Positions 1 to 6,963 of a stretch of DNA of 36,594 nt are shown here, piece by piece. The position numbers and the translations under genes were made by a program. The notes beneath the pieces were generated by a model, which saw only the letters and a program-made list of their open reading frames with translations, had not been told where the DNA came from and made no database searches. The stretch's first letter is position 1; every line of letters begins with the position of its first letter. The stretch spans positions 1-36,594 of the forward strand of contig JAZQMO010000061.1 of the NCBI GenBank assembly GCA_045543495.1, given 5' to 3'. This DNA comes from RGIG5579 sp045543495 (GTDB lineage Bacteria > Bacillota > Clostridia > Oscillospirales > SIG627).

Positions 1-552
1 ATATTCGATTGCAACTTTTTTTGAAGGGATAAAAATATCAAGTTCATAACCTTTTTCTTTATATGTGTGTATCGCTTCTAAACCATGTTTTTTGAGATAA
101 TATACAAGCGCATATTCGGGAAAAGATGTTTTTCGTTCGGAACTGCAAACAGGACAGCCACACCCATCATTTCTGCTGTTTATCGTAGTTTGCCATTCAT
201 GACCTTTGCTACACTTCCACCATACTTTTTTATTGCTGCTTGCTGTGAAATGTTCAGGATTTAAATCACCATTTCTTTCATAATTCCATTCTTTTGCTAC
301 TGCAGGATTGATCGTTTGTAAATCGTTATAACCTTTTAGTGTTTTTCTGCCAGAGCAATATGGGCAGCCGCTTCCTTTATGCCTGCTACCTATCGTAGCT
401 TGCCACTCGTGTCCTGTGTTACAAACCCACCATACTTTTTTGTCGCTACCAAGAGTTAAAGTTTTAGGGTCAAAACCTAATTTATCATTCTTCTCCCAAT
501 TCCATTCTGCCATCAGTTGGGCATTATCGATTACGTATTTCTTTTCTGCCAT
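1..552 (-). CDS. Zinc-ribbon (DUF4379-like) protein with nuclease-like C-terminus, truncated by window edge
   Basis: The frame opens at an ATG at 552 and is still open at base 1, so only the first 184 residues are visible. Two similar modules each hold a tryptophan-rich stretch and a zinc ribbon: C44/H48 with C63/C66, and C114/H118 with C133/C136. This spacing is typical of the treble-clef DUF4379 family. From about residue 143 the sequence changes to FPEYALVYYLKKHG, then ELDIFIP and VAIEY. That pattern is usual for the Vsr/PD-(D/E)XK-like nuclease fold, where D172 and E183 would be metal ligands. The role is probably DNA binding with nuclease activity, possibly defence- or repair-related; this is inferred from the family only. 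The ribosome site is weak (AGCGAGG). The rest of the nuclease domain lies outside the window. Confidence 0.75.
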   Translation of the reverse strand, partial: MAEKKYVIDNAQLMAEWNWEKNDKLGFDPKTLTLGSDKKVWWVCNTGHEWQATIGSRHKGSGCPYCSGRKTLKGYNDLQTINPAVAKEWNYERNGDLNPEHFTASSNKKVWWKCSKGHEWQTTINSRNDGCGCPVCSSERKTSFPEYALVYYLKKHGLEAIHTYKEKGYELDIFIPSKKVAIEY

Positions 553-826
553 AACTTTGGCACCTCGCTACTTTTTGAATATCGTTAATACTTATTATAC
601 TACAAAATTCCTTGAGAGTAAATATGCCCTTAATTGTTGCCTGCGACTGCTCCTTGACACCGTGCTTCTGCCATCGCCATTCGGCTCGGCACAAGCGGGT
701 GTCTGCGGTAAAGAGCCGTCGAAAAAGACACCCCGAGTCTTTTTCTCGGCTCTTCCATCCCGAACGCAGCAAAGAGCGCTGCCCTTCGGGACACAAAAGC
801 CACAGATCAAAGCATTATCTTCGGTT

Positions 827-862
827 AAAACAAAAAAGACCCAACAGGGTCTTTTTTGTTTT
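827..862 (-). terminator. Bidirectional intrinsic terminator in repeat copy A
   Basis: A perfect hairpin with 16-base arms (AAAACAAAAAAGACCC and its complement) and loop AACA. The A- and T-rich outer arms give a U-tract in either direction. It lies just after the truncated tRNA 3' fragment on the minus strand, as the matching terminator lies after the intact tRNA. Confidence 0.85.
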
Positions 863-893
863 GGTCGAGGTGACAGGACTTGAACCTGCGACT
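862..893 (-). pseudogene. Truncated tRNA-Pro 3' fragment
   Basis: Reading on the minus strand, these 32 bases equal the T arm, acceptor 3' strand and CCA end of the intact tRNA-Pro at 1107-1138. Upstream of them the sequence switches to repeat sequence instead of the anticodon arm, so this copy cannot fold as a tRNA. About 110 bases further on, the anticodon-loop sequence TCCCGAACGCAG reappears, which suggests an interrupted tRNA copy rather than a simple truncation. A still shorter 3' piece starts copy A at 641. Confidence 0.8.
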
Positions 894-1071
894 GCTCCTT
901 GACACCGGGCTTCTGCCATCGCCATTCGGCTCGGCACAAGCGGGTGTCTGCGGTAAAGAGCCGTCGAAAAAGACACCCCGAGTCTTTTTCTCGGCTCTTC
1001 CATCCCGAACGCAGCAAAGAGCGCTGCCCATCGGGACACAAAAGCCACAGGCCAAAGTAGTGATCCCAATC

Positions 1072-1107
1072 AAAACAAAAAAGACCCAACAGGGTCTTAT
1101 TTGTTTT
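1072..1107 (-). terminator. Intrinsic terminator of tRNA-Pro
   Basis: Hairpin with arms AAAACAAAAAAGACCC (1072-1087) and GGGTCTTATTTGTTTT (1092-1107), loop AACA, one mismatch. It directly follows the CCA end of tRNA-Pro on the minus strand and shares one base with it. Confidence 0.85.
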
Positions 1108-1183
1108 GGTCGAGGTGACAGGACTTGAACCTGCGACTTCTGCGTCCCGAACGCAGCGCTCTACCAAACTGAGCCACACCTCG
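1107..1183 (-). tRNA. tRNA-Pro (anticodon CGG), CCA encoded
   Basis: On the minus strand the sequence folds as a complete tRNA. The acceptor arms are CGAGGTG and CACCTCG with discriminator A and an encoded CCA. The D arm is GCTC/GAGC, the anticodon arm CTGCG/CGCAG around loop TTCGGGA (anticodon CGG, reading CCG proline codons), and the T arm GCAGG/CCTGT around TTCAAGT. It is 77 bases including CCA. A terminator follows directly. No promoter was clear upstream; broken tRNA-like copies lie on both sides. Confidence 0.95.
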
Positions 1184-1227
1184 AAAAAATATGAAATTGT
1201 AATCTGTGACCTGAAGGAAGGGAGGGT

Positions 1228-1376
1228 GGAGCTGCACGCAGCGCTCTTCCTGTTGCAACATCGCCTCTGCCATCGCCATTTGGCTCGGCAATCGCCGTGT
1301 TGCTGCCACTCCTTCGTGCTCGCTTGATCTGCCCCCGGCAGCGCTCGCACACGTCCCCAAACTGAGCCACAGCTCG
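1228..1376 (-). pseudogene. tRNA-like relic with an internal insertion
   Basis: On the minus strand, 1376 starts with 20 bases that match the 5' end of the intact tRNA-Pro at all but one position (acceptor CGAGCTG, then the D arm up to TTTGG). The next ~120 bases are unrelated to a tRNA. They include a segment around 1267-1291 that matches the 245-bp repeat nearly exactly (CTGCCATCGCCATT, then GGCTCGGCA). The relic ends near CAGCTC at 1229-1234, which could pair with the changed acceptor strand. It cannot be a normal tRNA. Confidence 0.5.
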
Positions 1377-1466
1377 AAAGGGGGAGGGATTTTGAAAATT
1401 TGCCTATCCATTATATCACTTTTTGCGGGAATGTCAAGGGAAAAGTGGGAGAAAGAAAAGAGGGGA

Positions 1467-1485
1467 GAGGGGCGCTTGGCCCCTC
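1467..1485 (-). terminator. Possible terminator after the DUF1349 gene
   Basis: Arms GAGGGGC and GCCCCTC with a five-base loop lie just past the DUF1349 stop codon. On the minus strand the following tract is CT-rich and only ends in TTTT, so it is a weak candidate. Confidence 0.45.
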
Positions 1486-1489
1486 GGTT

Positions 1490-2092
1490 TCAAGGATTGT
1501 CGGGTGCTTGGCCGTCGTGAGGCTTCCAGCGGCAAGGGCCGAAATCAAAATGGGAAAAGGCGGCACAAAAGGAGGAATCCTCGGGACTGCAGGCGTAGAC
1601 CCCGAAACGGATCTCTTCCTTTGCCTCAAACAGATGGCAGATCCGCATTTGCTCAAAGTGGATCCCGTCCTTGGATTGTTCTATGCAAAAATCGCTCTCT
1701 CTGCGGCTGAGACGGAACCACAGGGAATCAAGAGAGGAGGGAACATCCACCGTAGCCCAATCGGACCAGCCGTGATTGGTCACCACACTGCCCAAACGAG
1801 CTACCTTCTCATTTTCGTATTCCACCGAGGCCTTCAGCCAGTTTTCACTGTCCAGATATACCACGATCCCGCTTTGGTCAAAGCGGGCCTTGGAATGAAA
1901 TGCGGTTTTCACCGTAAAGGAAAAGAAGGATTCTTTTGTTTTCTGCTGCAAGAGGGGAGCGTTGTCATTGCGAAAGTGATAATAGGTTCTCTGCCACAGA
2001 TCCGTAAAGGGCTCTGTTGTGATCTTTACCGAATCTGTTCCCACGAAAAAGTCCTTGGGCGGGCGGGTCCATTCCATTTTGTCAAGCTTCAT
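1490..2092 (-). CDS. DUF1349 family protein (concanavalin A-like fold)
   Basis: A 200-residue protein that matches DUF1349 along its length. It has an N-terminal strand around WTRPPKDF, the stretch FTDLWQRTYY, and the conserved core KARFDQSGIVVYLDSENWLK followed by EYENEK. Near the C-terminus is RFGVYACSP, like the R-x-G-x-Y/L-A-x-SP motif of the family. Members have a concanavalin A-like beta-sandwich and are often linked to carbohydrate binding; the activity of this one is unknown. There is no signal peptide. The start ATG overlaps the nitroreductase stop codon as ATGA, so the two are probably translationally coupled. It is the last gene of the crp operon. Confidence 0.8.
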   Translation of the reverse strand: MKLDKMEWTRPPKDFFVGTDSVKITTEPFTDLWQRTYYHFRNDNAPLLQQKTKESFFSFTVKTAFHSKARFDQSGIVVYLDSENWLKASVEYENEKVARLGSVVTNHGWSDWATVDVPSSLDSLWFRLSRRESDFCIEQSKDGIHFEQMRICHLFEAKEEIRFGVYACSPEDSSFCAAFSHFDFGPCRWKPHDGQAPDNP

Positions 2093-2631
2093 TTTCCCTC
2101 TCCTTCTTCTGTGGGGAAGGTGTCGTAAAATATCACCTCTTCCATAGGGCGAAAGGCAGAATGAAGGGGCAGGGGAGCGGCGTCCTCTGCGGCATAGCCC
2201 ATAACAAGGAGCGCATGCGGCTCTACACCCTCGGGAATGGAAAAGACACGTTTCATTGCCGCAGGATCAAAATGCATCACCCAGCAGGAGCCCACTCCCG
2301 CATTGTGGGCGGCCAGCATCAGGTGTGTGGTCACGATGGCGGCGTCTACAGGGGAGGAAAGGGCTCCGTCATAGGGCCTTTTCCAGCTTTCCTTCGTATT
2401 GTGACAGATCAGCATGGCCGCAGGGGCACCGAAATGGCACTTGGTGCAGACTCTCAGCTTTTCCATGCTTTCCTTGGTGTTCAACACCAGGATCCTTTGG
2501 GGTTGGGCGTTACAGCCCGTTGGGGCCAGGTGTCCCGCCGCTAAAATGCGATCCACCACCTCCCGCTCCAAAGGCTTTTCCTTAAATTTTCTGACGGAAT
2601 ACCGTTCTCGGATCAGGGCTTCAAATTCCAT
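2089..2631 (-). CDS. Nitroreductase family FMN-dependent oxidoreductase
   Basis: A 180-residue nitroreductase. The family signature RYSVRKF near the N-terminus binds the FMN phosphate; LAPTGCNAQP supplies the usual proline/asparagine loop, and GVGSCWV near residue 130 matches the conserved G-x-G-S/T-C-W motif. These enzymes use FMN and NAD(P)H to reduce nitro groups, quinones or flavins in the cytoplasm; the substrate cannot be told from sequence. The ATG at 2631 is chosen because AAAGGAG lies at the right distance; an in-frame start further upstream lacks one and lies deeper in crp. The gene overlaps the end of crp by 11 bases and the DUF1349 start by 4, so the three form one operon. Control by the redox- or nitrosative-stress-type regulator upstream is plausible but inferred. 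Confidence 0.88.
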   Translation of the reverse strand: MEFEALIRERYSVRKFKEKPLEREVVDRILAAGHLAPTGCNAQPQRILVLNTKESMEKLRVCTKCHFGAPAAMLICHNTKESWKRPYDGALSSPVDAAIVTTHLMLAAHNAGVGSCWVMHFDPAAMKRVFSIPEGVEPHALLVMGYAAEDAAPLPLHSAFRPMEEVIFYDTFPTEEGEGK

Positions 2632-3301
2632 GGTTTCTCCTTTCCAACAGTTCAAAACGGTTTTTTTCAAATTTCAGGATCCCTTCCCGCTGCATCTTGC
2701 TCAATTCACCGGACATTGCGCTTCGGTCTACGGAAAGGTAATCGGCCAATTCCTGACGGTTCAGGGGAATGGTAAAGGTGCTGCTGTTTTTTGCCATCGC
2801 CACCTCGGATAAAAAAGAGAGTAGCTTTTCTCGGGTGCTGCGCTTGGACATATGCTCCAATTTTTTCACCAGCTCCTTGTTTTTTTCGGAGAGGGCAAAG
2901 AAAAGATTTTGCACCACCGTGGTGTGAAAGCGACAGGCCGAGGAGCAGGTGGTGGTCAGCCTTGCCACATCAAAAAAGAAAACGGTGGCGTTTTCCGCCG
3001 CTATCACATCGTGCATCAAAGGGCCGCTTTCGGGAGAAAGATAGGCCTCCCCGAACATTTCTCCTGCAGAAAGGTGCCGCAAAAGAAAGCGATTGCCCCA
3101 AAAATCCTCCTTTTGCAGGCGCAGACTTCCTTCTGCCACAAGCCCCAATTCTCCCAAATGCTCCCCCAAGTGCAGTACATATTCCCCCTTGGTGTAGGTG
3201 GCAATTCGGGCTCCCAGACAGCTCAGCATACCGCCGATCTCATCCTCCCCGATGCCGGCAAAGAGGGTGGTTCGTTTCAAAATCGGAATCAATCGTTTCA
3301 T
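2621..3301 (-). CDS. Crp/Fnr family transcriptional regulator
   Basis: A 226-residue regulator. Residues 1 to about 125 form a cyclic-nucleotide-binding-like beta-roll (YTKGEYVLHLGE, then FGEAYLS). A long dimer helix follows, then a winged helix-turn-helix whose recognition region reads NRQELADYLSVDRSAMSGELS, as in Crp/Fnr proteins. It lacks the N-terminal cysteine cluster of classical Fnr, but has a CSSAC pair in the linker and one further cysteine. The ligand is unknown. The ATG at 3301 starts the conserved domain; in-frame sequence upstream runs into the divergent ferredoxin gene. It is divergent from the ferredoxin at 3389 and heads the nitroreductase operon. In clostridia this Crp plus ferredoxin pairing often accompanies nitrosative or anaerobic stress genes. 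Confidence 0.88.
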   Translation of the reverse strand: MKRLIPILKRTTLFAGIGEDEIGGMLSCLGARIATYTKGEYVLHLGEHLGELGLVAEGSLRLQKEDFWGNRFLLRHLSAGEMFGEAYLSPESGPLMHDVIAAENATVFFFDVARLTTTCSSACRFHTTVVQNLFFALSEKNKELVKKLEHMSKRSTREKLLSFLSEVAMAKNSSTFTIPLNRQELADYLSVDRSAMSGELSKMQREGILKFEKNRFELLERRNHGI

Positions 3302-3315
3302 TTTTTTCACTTTCT

Positions 3316-3329
3316 GTTGTAAAAACAAC
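3316..3329. promoter_or_regulatory. Palindromic candidate operator for the Crp/Fnr regulator
   Basis: GTTGT-AAAA-ACAAC is a perfect 5-4-5 inverted repeat, the geometry of Crp/Fnr-type sites. Its centre is about 41.5 bases upstream of the start expected from the plus-strand TATAAT (3352-3357), a class II activator position. It also falls about 10-23 bases downstream of the start predicted for crp itself, where binding would repress. The regulator-site link is inference. Confidence 0.6.
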
Positions 3330-3344
3330 CGACTTGTTTGTTTT

Positions 3345-3373
3345 ATTATAGTATAATCAGGCTGTAAAAGCAA
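3345..3373 (-). promoter_or_regulatory. Predicted promoter of the crp operon
   Basis: On the minus strand TTGCTT (3373-3368) is followed after 17 bases by a perfect TATAAT (3350-3345). It overlaps the plus-strand TATAAT at 3352-3357 assigned to the ferredoxin gene, so the two divergent promoters probably compete. Confidence 0.65.
3352..3357 (+). promoter_or_regulatory. Predicted -10 box of the ferredoxin gene
   Basis: A perfect TATAAT 32 bases before the ferredoxin start. There is no good -35 hexamer at 16-18 bases, which is usual for an activator-dependent promoter; the palindrome at 3316-3329 covers that position. Confidence 0.5.
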
Positions 3374-3388
3374 GAGAGGAGAAAGAAA

Positions 3389-4087
3389 ATGATCCGAAAA
3401 ATCATTGAGATCAACGAAGCATTGTGCAATGGCTGCGGCGCCTGCGCCCTTGCCTGCCACGAGGGAGCGATCCGGATGGTGGACGGCAAGGCAAGGCTTG
3501 TTCGGGAGGATTATTGCGATGGGCTTGGGGACTGCCTGCCCGCCTGCCCCACGGGTGCCATCACCTTTGTGGAGCGGGAGGCCCCCGCTTATGATCAAAA
3601 GGCGGTTCAGGCCGCCAAGGCCGAGGCGGCACCCCTGCCATGCGGCTGCCCCGGAAAAGCCGCCCGTGCCATCTCTCGGGAGGAGCCCTTACAGGAAGCG
3701 GAAGGGGCGCCTGCCGTCAGCCGCCTGACCCAGTGGCCCGTGCAGATCAAGCTGGTTCCCGTCAATGCCCCGTATTTTCACGGTGCAAAGCTTTTGGTGG
3801 CGGCCGATTGCACCGCCTTCTCCTACGGCAATTTTCACGAGGAGTTTATTCGGGATCGTATCACCCTGATCGGCTGTCCCAAGCTGGATGAAGGGGATTA
3901 CACCGAAAAGCTTGCGCAGATCCTTCGCCAAAACGAGATCATAAGCGTTACGGTGGTGCGCATGGAGGTGCCCTGCTGCGGCGGTCTGGAGCAAGCGGTG
4001 AAAAACGCCTTGCAGGCCGGCGGGAAATTGATTCCCTGGCAGGTGGTGACTGTCTCTTTGGACGGAAAAATTTTGGATCGATCATAA
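3389..4087 (+). CDS. 4Fe-4S ferredoxin-type protein with two clusters
   Basis: A 232-residue protein. Residues 1-65 hold two cluster motifs: CNGCGACALAC followed by H-E-G, and CDGLGDCLPAC followed by P-T-G. The first is canonical C-x2-C-x2-C-x3-C; in the second the second cysteine is replaced (C-D-G-L-G-D-C), as in many relatives of this clostridial family, so the second cluster may be incomplete. The C-terminal ~130 residues contain an MEVPCCGG motif and a conserved IGCPKLD segment, which could bind another metal centre. It probably transfers electrons in the cytoplasm, possibly with the Crp-controlled stress response. SD AGAGGAGAAAG precedes the ATG. The divergent crp and shared operator suggest direct control. 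Confidence 0.85.
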   Translation: MIRKIIEINEALCNGCGACALACHEGAIRMVDGKARLVREDYCDGLGDCLPACPTGAITFVEREAPAYDQKAVQAAKAEAAPLPCGCPGKAARAISREEPLQEAEGAPAVSRLTQWPVQIKLVPVNAPYFHGAKLLVAADCTAFSYGNFHEEFIRDRITLIGCPKLDEGDYTEKLAQILRQNEIISVTVVRMEVPCCGGLEQAVKNALQAGGKLIPWQVVTVSLDGKILDRS

Positions 4088-4107
4088 TGCCTTTCCCCGC
4101 CATAGTT

Positions 4108-4133
4108 GTGCTTTGAAGACAGGGTCAAAGCAC
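4108..4133. repeat. Inverted repeat downstream of the ferredoxin gene
   Basis: Arms GTGCTTTGA and TCAAAGCAC pair perfectly over 9 bases around an 8-base loop, 20 bases after the ferredoxin stop. There is no T-tract, so it may stabilise the mRNA 3' end rather than terminate. Confidence 0.5.
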
Positions 4134-4204
4134 GAGGCGTATGCGGCCTCTCCGATCCACCGTATCCATATCCCCCTCCCTTCGATTCTTTGATCTTTTT
4201 TAGG

Positions 4205-4229
4205 GCACCCCTTCGGGGGTGCTTTTTTT
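4205..4229 (+). terminator. Intrinsic terminator of the ferredoxin gene
   Basis: Arms GCACCCC and GGGGTGC around the stable tetraloop TTCG, followed by seven T. Confidence 0.95.
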
Positions 4230-4240
4230 GTCGAAATCTC

Positions 4241-4269
4241 TTGAAAAAACGGCTCCGATGGTGTATGAT
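4241..4269 (+). promoter_or_regulatory. Predicted promoter of the permease gene
   Basis: TTGAAA (4241-4246), a 17-base spacer and TATGAT (4264-4269), starting 11 bases after the ferredoxin terminator and 28 bases before the permease start. Confidence 0.7.
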
Positions 4270-4297
4270 ATGAAGCGTTTTGAAAGGAGGACAGAAT

Positions 4298-5407
4298 ATG
4301 AAGCTTTTGTATTTTATGAAAAAGAACACGGTATTTTGCATTGCTCTGCTGGCGGCCGTGGTCACCTCCTTCTTCATTCCTCCCGACAGGGAATATGCCT
4401 CTTATTTTGATTGGAACACTCTCTCCTGCCTTTTTCTCACACTGGCGGTGGTCTGCGCCCTGCGGAACATTAAGTTTTTCACCATCGTTTCCCGAAAGCT
4501 GGTGCGTTTGGCGGGAAATCTTCGGGGCTTGTTTCTCCTTTTGGTGATTTTGACCTTTTTGGGATCTATGGTGATCGCCAACGATATGGCCCTCATCACC
4601 TTTCTGCCCTTGGGCTACTTTGCCCTGACCGTGGCCAAAAGAGAGGAGAGTATTCCCTATCTTTTCGTTTTGCAAAATATATCGGCCAATCTGGGAGGTC
4701 TTCTGACCCCCTTCGGCAATCCCCAAAATCTGTATTTATATTCCTATTTTCACATTCCCACAGGCGAATTTTGCGCCATCATGCTGCCGCCCTTTTTGCT
4801 TGCCGTAGCGCTCCTTTGCCTTGCCTGCCTTTTTGTAAAGCGGGAAAAGCTCAGGATCGACGAGAGCTTTGGGGAAAAGCTCAACGGGAAAAGAACGGTT
4901 CTGTATCTTGTCCTTTTTGCCCTTTCCCTTCTCATCGTATTCCGTGTGATCTCCTTTTGGGTGGGGCTTCTTCTCATTCCCACAGTGCTGTTTTTCGTGG
5001 ATCGGGAGTCCCTTTGGATGGTGGACTGGGGCCTGCTTGGCACCTTCTTCTTTTTCTTTATTTTTGCGGGGAATTTGGCCAGAATTCCGCAGGTGAACCT
5101 GTTTTTCTCCCATCTGATGGCAAAGGATCCCCTTTTGGTATCCCTGTTGAGCTGTCAGGTCATCAGCAACGTGCCCTCTGCCATTCTTCTGTCCCATTTC
5201 ACCACCGATTATCACGCCCTTCTCTTGGGGGTGAACATCGGCGGCACGGGCACCCTCATTGCCTCCCTTGCCAGCCTCATTACCTTCAGCGAATTTCGTA
5301 TTCTCTATCCCGGTCACACCAAAAAATACCTTGCCCTGTTTACTCTTTTGAATCTTGGCTTTCTTGTGGTGATGACCCTGTTTGCCAAATTCGTATTTTT
5401 GGTGTAA
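4298..5407 (+). CDS. SLC13/ArsB-type anion or ion permease
   Basis: A 369-residue inner-membrane protein with about ten hydrophobic segments. The conserved features of the ion transporter (IT) superfamily, which includes ArsB, NhaD, CitMHS and DASS permeases, are present: NDMALITFLP after the third segment, the N-L-G-G-L-LTPFGNPQNL loop, and in the second half SNVPSAILLS with GVNIGGTGTLIAS. These repeated half-motifs form the two hairpins that hold the substrate. The family moves anions such as dicarboxylates, arsenite or sulfate, or exchanges sodium; the substrate is not readable here. The ATG at 4298 is preferred over an earlier TTG because AAAGGAGG lies seven bases before it. It is shorter than typical SLC13 proteins (about 450). 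Confidence 0.8.
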   Translation: MKLLYFMKKNTVFCIALLAAVVTSFFIPPDREYASYFDWNTLSCLFLTLAVVCALRNIKFFTIVSRKLVRLAGNLRGLFLLLVILTFLGSMVIANDMALITFLPLGYFALTVAKREESIPYLFVLQNISANLGGLLTPFGNPQNLYLYSYFHIPTGEFCAIMLPPFLLAVALLCLACLFVKREKLRIDESFGEKLNGKRTVLYLVLFALSLLIVFRVISFWVGLLLIPTVLFFVDRESLWMVDWGLLGTFFFFFIFAGNLARIPQVNLFFSHLMAKDPLLVSLLSCQVISNVPSAILLSHFTTDYHALLLGVNIGGTGTLIASLASLITFSEFRILYPGHTKKYLALFTLLNLGFLVVMTLFAKFVFLV

Positions 5408-5440
5408 AATAGATCAAAACCGAAAAAGAAAGGGATTTTT

Positions 5441-5959
5441 ATGAAGATCATTGCCAATCTCGTAGGGATCGTGGCCGTTGCGGTGTTCGTTCTCAGCTAT
5501 CAGCAAAAGACCCGTCGGGGAATCGTACTGTGCAATGCCGTCAGCCGTTTTTTGTATGTTTTGCAATATCTGCTTTTGGGCGCTTTTGAGGGCGCGGTGC
5601 TTGACGTGGTGGGGATCCTTGCCTCCTTCTTGGCCCAAAGGAAGGATTCGGGCTTTGTCAAAAAGCACTTGAAATGGGTGATCCTTGGGGTAAATCTTCT
5701 TATTGTGGCCACAGGGCTTCTTTTATACCGCTCTCCCTTGAGCCTTCTCCCCATGCTGGGCGTGCTTCTTCACACCGGCGCCTTTTGGCTCAATCGTGAA
5801 AAGCACATTCGCATCGTATCCTTCTTAGGCTCTCCCTTCTGGTTTGTTTATAACCTTCTGAGCTTTGCCTACGGCTCTGCCGCAGGAGATGCCATGACCA
5901 TGGTTTCCATCGCCGTTGCTATGGTGCGATACGATTTCAATCGGGGTAAAAAGCAGTGA
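5441..5959 (+). CDS. YgjV family inner-membrane protein
   Basis: A 172-residue protein with five or six hydrophobic segments and little soluble sequence. The N-terminal segment followed by SYQQKTRRGI, the loop with RFLYVLQYLLLGAFEGA, and the late FLGSPFWFVYNLL match the YgjV (PF10688) family of small bacterial membrane proteins, whose function is unknown. The start follows AAAGGG at a normal distance. It begins 33 bases after the permease stop with no terminator between them, so read-through from the permease promoter is likely. Confidence 0.75.
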   Translation: MKIIANLVGIVAVAVFVLSYQQKTRRGIVLCNAVSRFLYVLQYLLLGAFEGAVLDVVGILASFLAQRKDSGFVKKHLKWVILGVNLLIVATGLLLYRSPLSLLPMLGVLLHTGAFWLNREKHIRIVSFLGSPFWFVYNLLSFAYGSAAGDAMTMVSIAVAMVRYDFNRGKKQ

Positions 5960-6065
5960 AGAAGGCGGATTCCAAGGAAACGGCGCAAGATAAAAAAAGA
6001 TTCAGATCCAATGTGCATACGATAGGACAAAATGCATATTTTTACCGTGCTTTTTCGTTGTATGA

Positions 6066-6093
6066 TTGACTTTTTATCTGTCTGTGTTACAAT
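6066..6093 (+). promoter_or_regulatory. Predicted promoter of the alpha/beta hydrolase gene
   Basis: TTGACT (6066-6071), a 16-base spacer and TACAAT (6088-6093), 29 bases before the hydrolase ATG. Upstream (5960-6065) no gene or clear structure is visible. Confidence 0.7.
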
Positions 6094-6122
6094 ATAGATA
6101 CGTTTTTCAAAGGAGAAGAGGA

Positions 6123-6878
6123 ATGGAACAAACCGAAATTCTGGTCAAGTCCACATTGGACGGTACCATGCAACCCAATTTGCTCTACCGCAGTGAAGCC
6201 AAGGAAAAAAGACCCCTTTTGGTGGGCCTTCATTCTTGGAGCTTTGATCGCTTCAATCAGATCAAAAATATGCTTCCCTATGCGGAAAAATACGATTTCA
6301 ATTTGCTGTTGCCCGAATTTCGGGGGCCAAACAGCCGAAAGAGCCCCGAGCCCCTGAAAACCTGCGGCTCCCGATTTGCCCGTCAGGACATTAAGGATGC
6401 CATTGATTACGTGTTGGAGCATGAAAATGTGGATGCGGACAATATTCTGCTGATGGGTTATTCCGGCGGCGGTATGATGGCCCTTTTGATGGCGGGTATG
6501 ATCCCCGAGTATTTCCGTGCCGTCGGTGCCTTTGTGCCCCTGACCGACCTTGTTTCGTGGGAAAAGGATAGCAAAAAATACCACGCCGCTCTGATGGCCT
6601 GCACCGGCGGCACCTTGGAGGAGCTGCAGGACCGTAGCCCCATTACCTATCTGGATACCATCGCCAAGGCCAATGTTAAAATTTTCCAAGGGAAATTCGA
6701 CCCCGTTGTGCCCGTAACCCAAAGCCTTACATTTTACGATGCCATGATGAAAAAGCACCCTGACGCCCGTTTGTTTTTGGATGTGTTTGACGGGGCTCAT
6801 CAGGTGGATATGCCCTCGGGGATGCACTGGATCATGACCCAGTATCTGGGTACTAAGAAGATCGATGTAACGGGCTGA
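6123..6878 (+). CDS. Alpha/beta hydrolase (prolyl oligopeptidase/dienelactone hydrolase-like)
   Basis: A 251-residue single-domain alpha/beta hydrolase. The nucleophile elbow GYSGGG places the catalytic serine at residue 114. The oxyanion region is VGLHSWS near residue 37, the acid is probably the aspartate in GKFDPVVPV, and the histidine is in GAHQVD near the end. There is no signal peptide, so it acts in the cytoplasm on an unknown ester or peptide. The ATG at 6123 follows AAAGGAG and a good promoter; an upstream in-frame ATG overlaps that promoter. It lies 85 bases before the AbgB-like amidohydrolase with no terminator between, suggesting co-transcription and perhaps a shared catabolic role. 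Confidence 0.88.
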   Translation: MEQTEILVKSTLDGTMQPNLLYRSEAKEKRPLLVGLHSWSFDRFNQIKNMLPYAEKYDFNLLLPEFRGPNSRKSPEPLKTCGSRFARQDIKDAIDYVLEHENVDADNILLMGYSGGGMMALLMAGMIPEYFRAVGAFVPLTDLVSWEKDSKKYHAALMACTGGTLEELQDRSPITYLDTIAKANVKIFQGKFDPVVPVTQSLTFYDAMMKKHPDARLFLDVFDGAHQVDMPSGMHWIMTQYLGTKKIDVTG

Positions 6879-6963
6879 TCCCAAGAAGAATAATCAAAAG
6901 CAGAATGGTATGACCGCCCCGCAAGGCCGAAGCACGGCCACGGAGGCATGAAAGGAGAACAAT

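Larger units (their letters stand above)
641..1106. repeat. 245-bp tandem repeat (two copies) with hairpins, abutting tRNA-Pro
   Basis: Copy A starts at 641 and copy B at 886; matching points (for example the TGGTCGAGG at 862 and 1107) are exactly 245 bases apart. Each copy carries a hairpin with arms GAGCCG and AAAAAGAC (713-752 and 958-997), a second hairpin with outer arms TCCCGA/TCGGGA and inner arms GCAGC/GCTGC (758-791 and again 245 bases on), and an intrinsic terminator. The copies differ mainly just before the terminator (about 793-826 against 1038-1071). Copy B runs directly into the intact tRNA-Pro. Open frames through this block on either strand look spurious because they follow the repeat. 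Confidence 0.9.

Noticed and set aside
595..1350. Long minus-strand frame of about 250 codons across the tRNA-Pro repeat block
   Set aside because: It follows the repeat period and reads through tRNA sequence and terminators, has no ribosome site, and similar frames exist in other phases.
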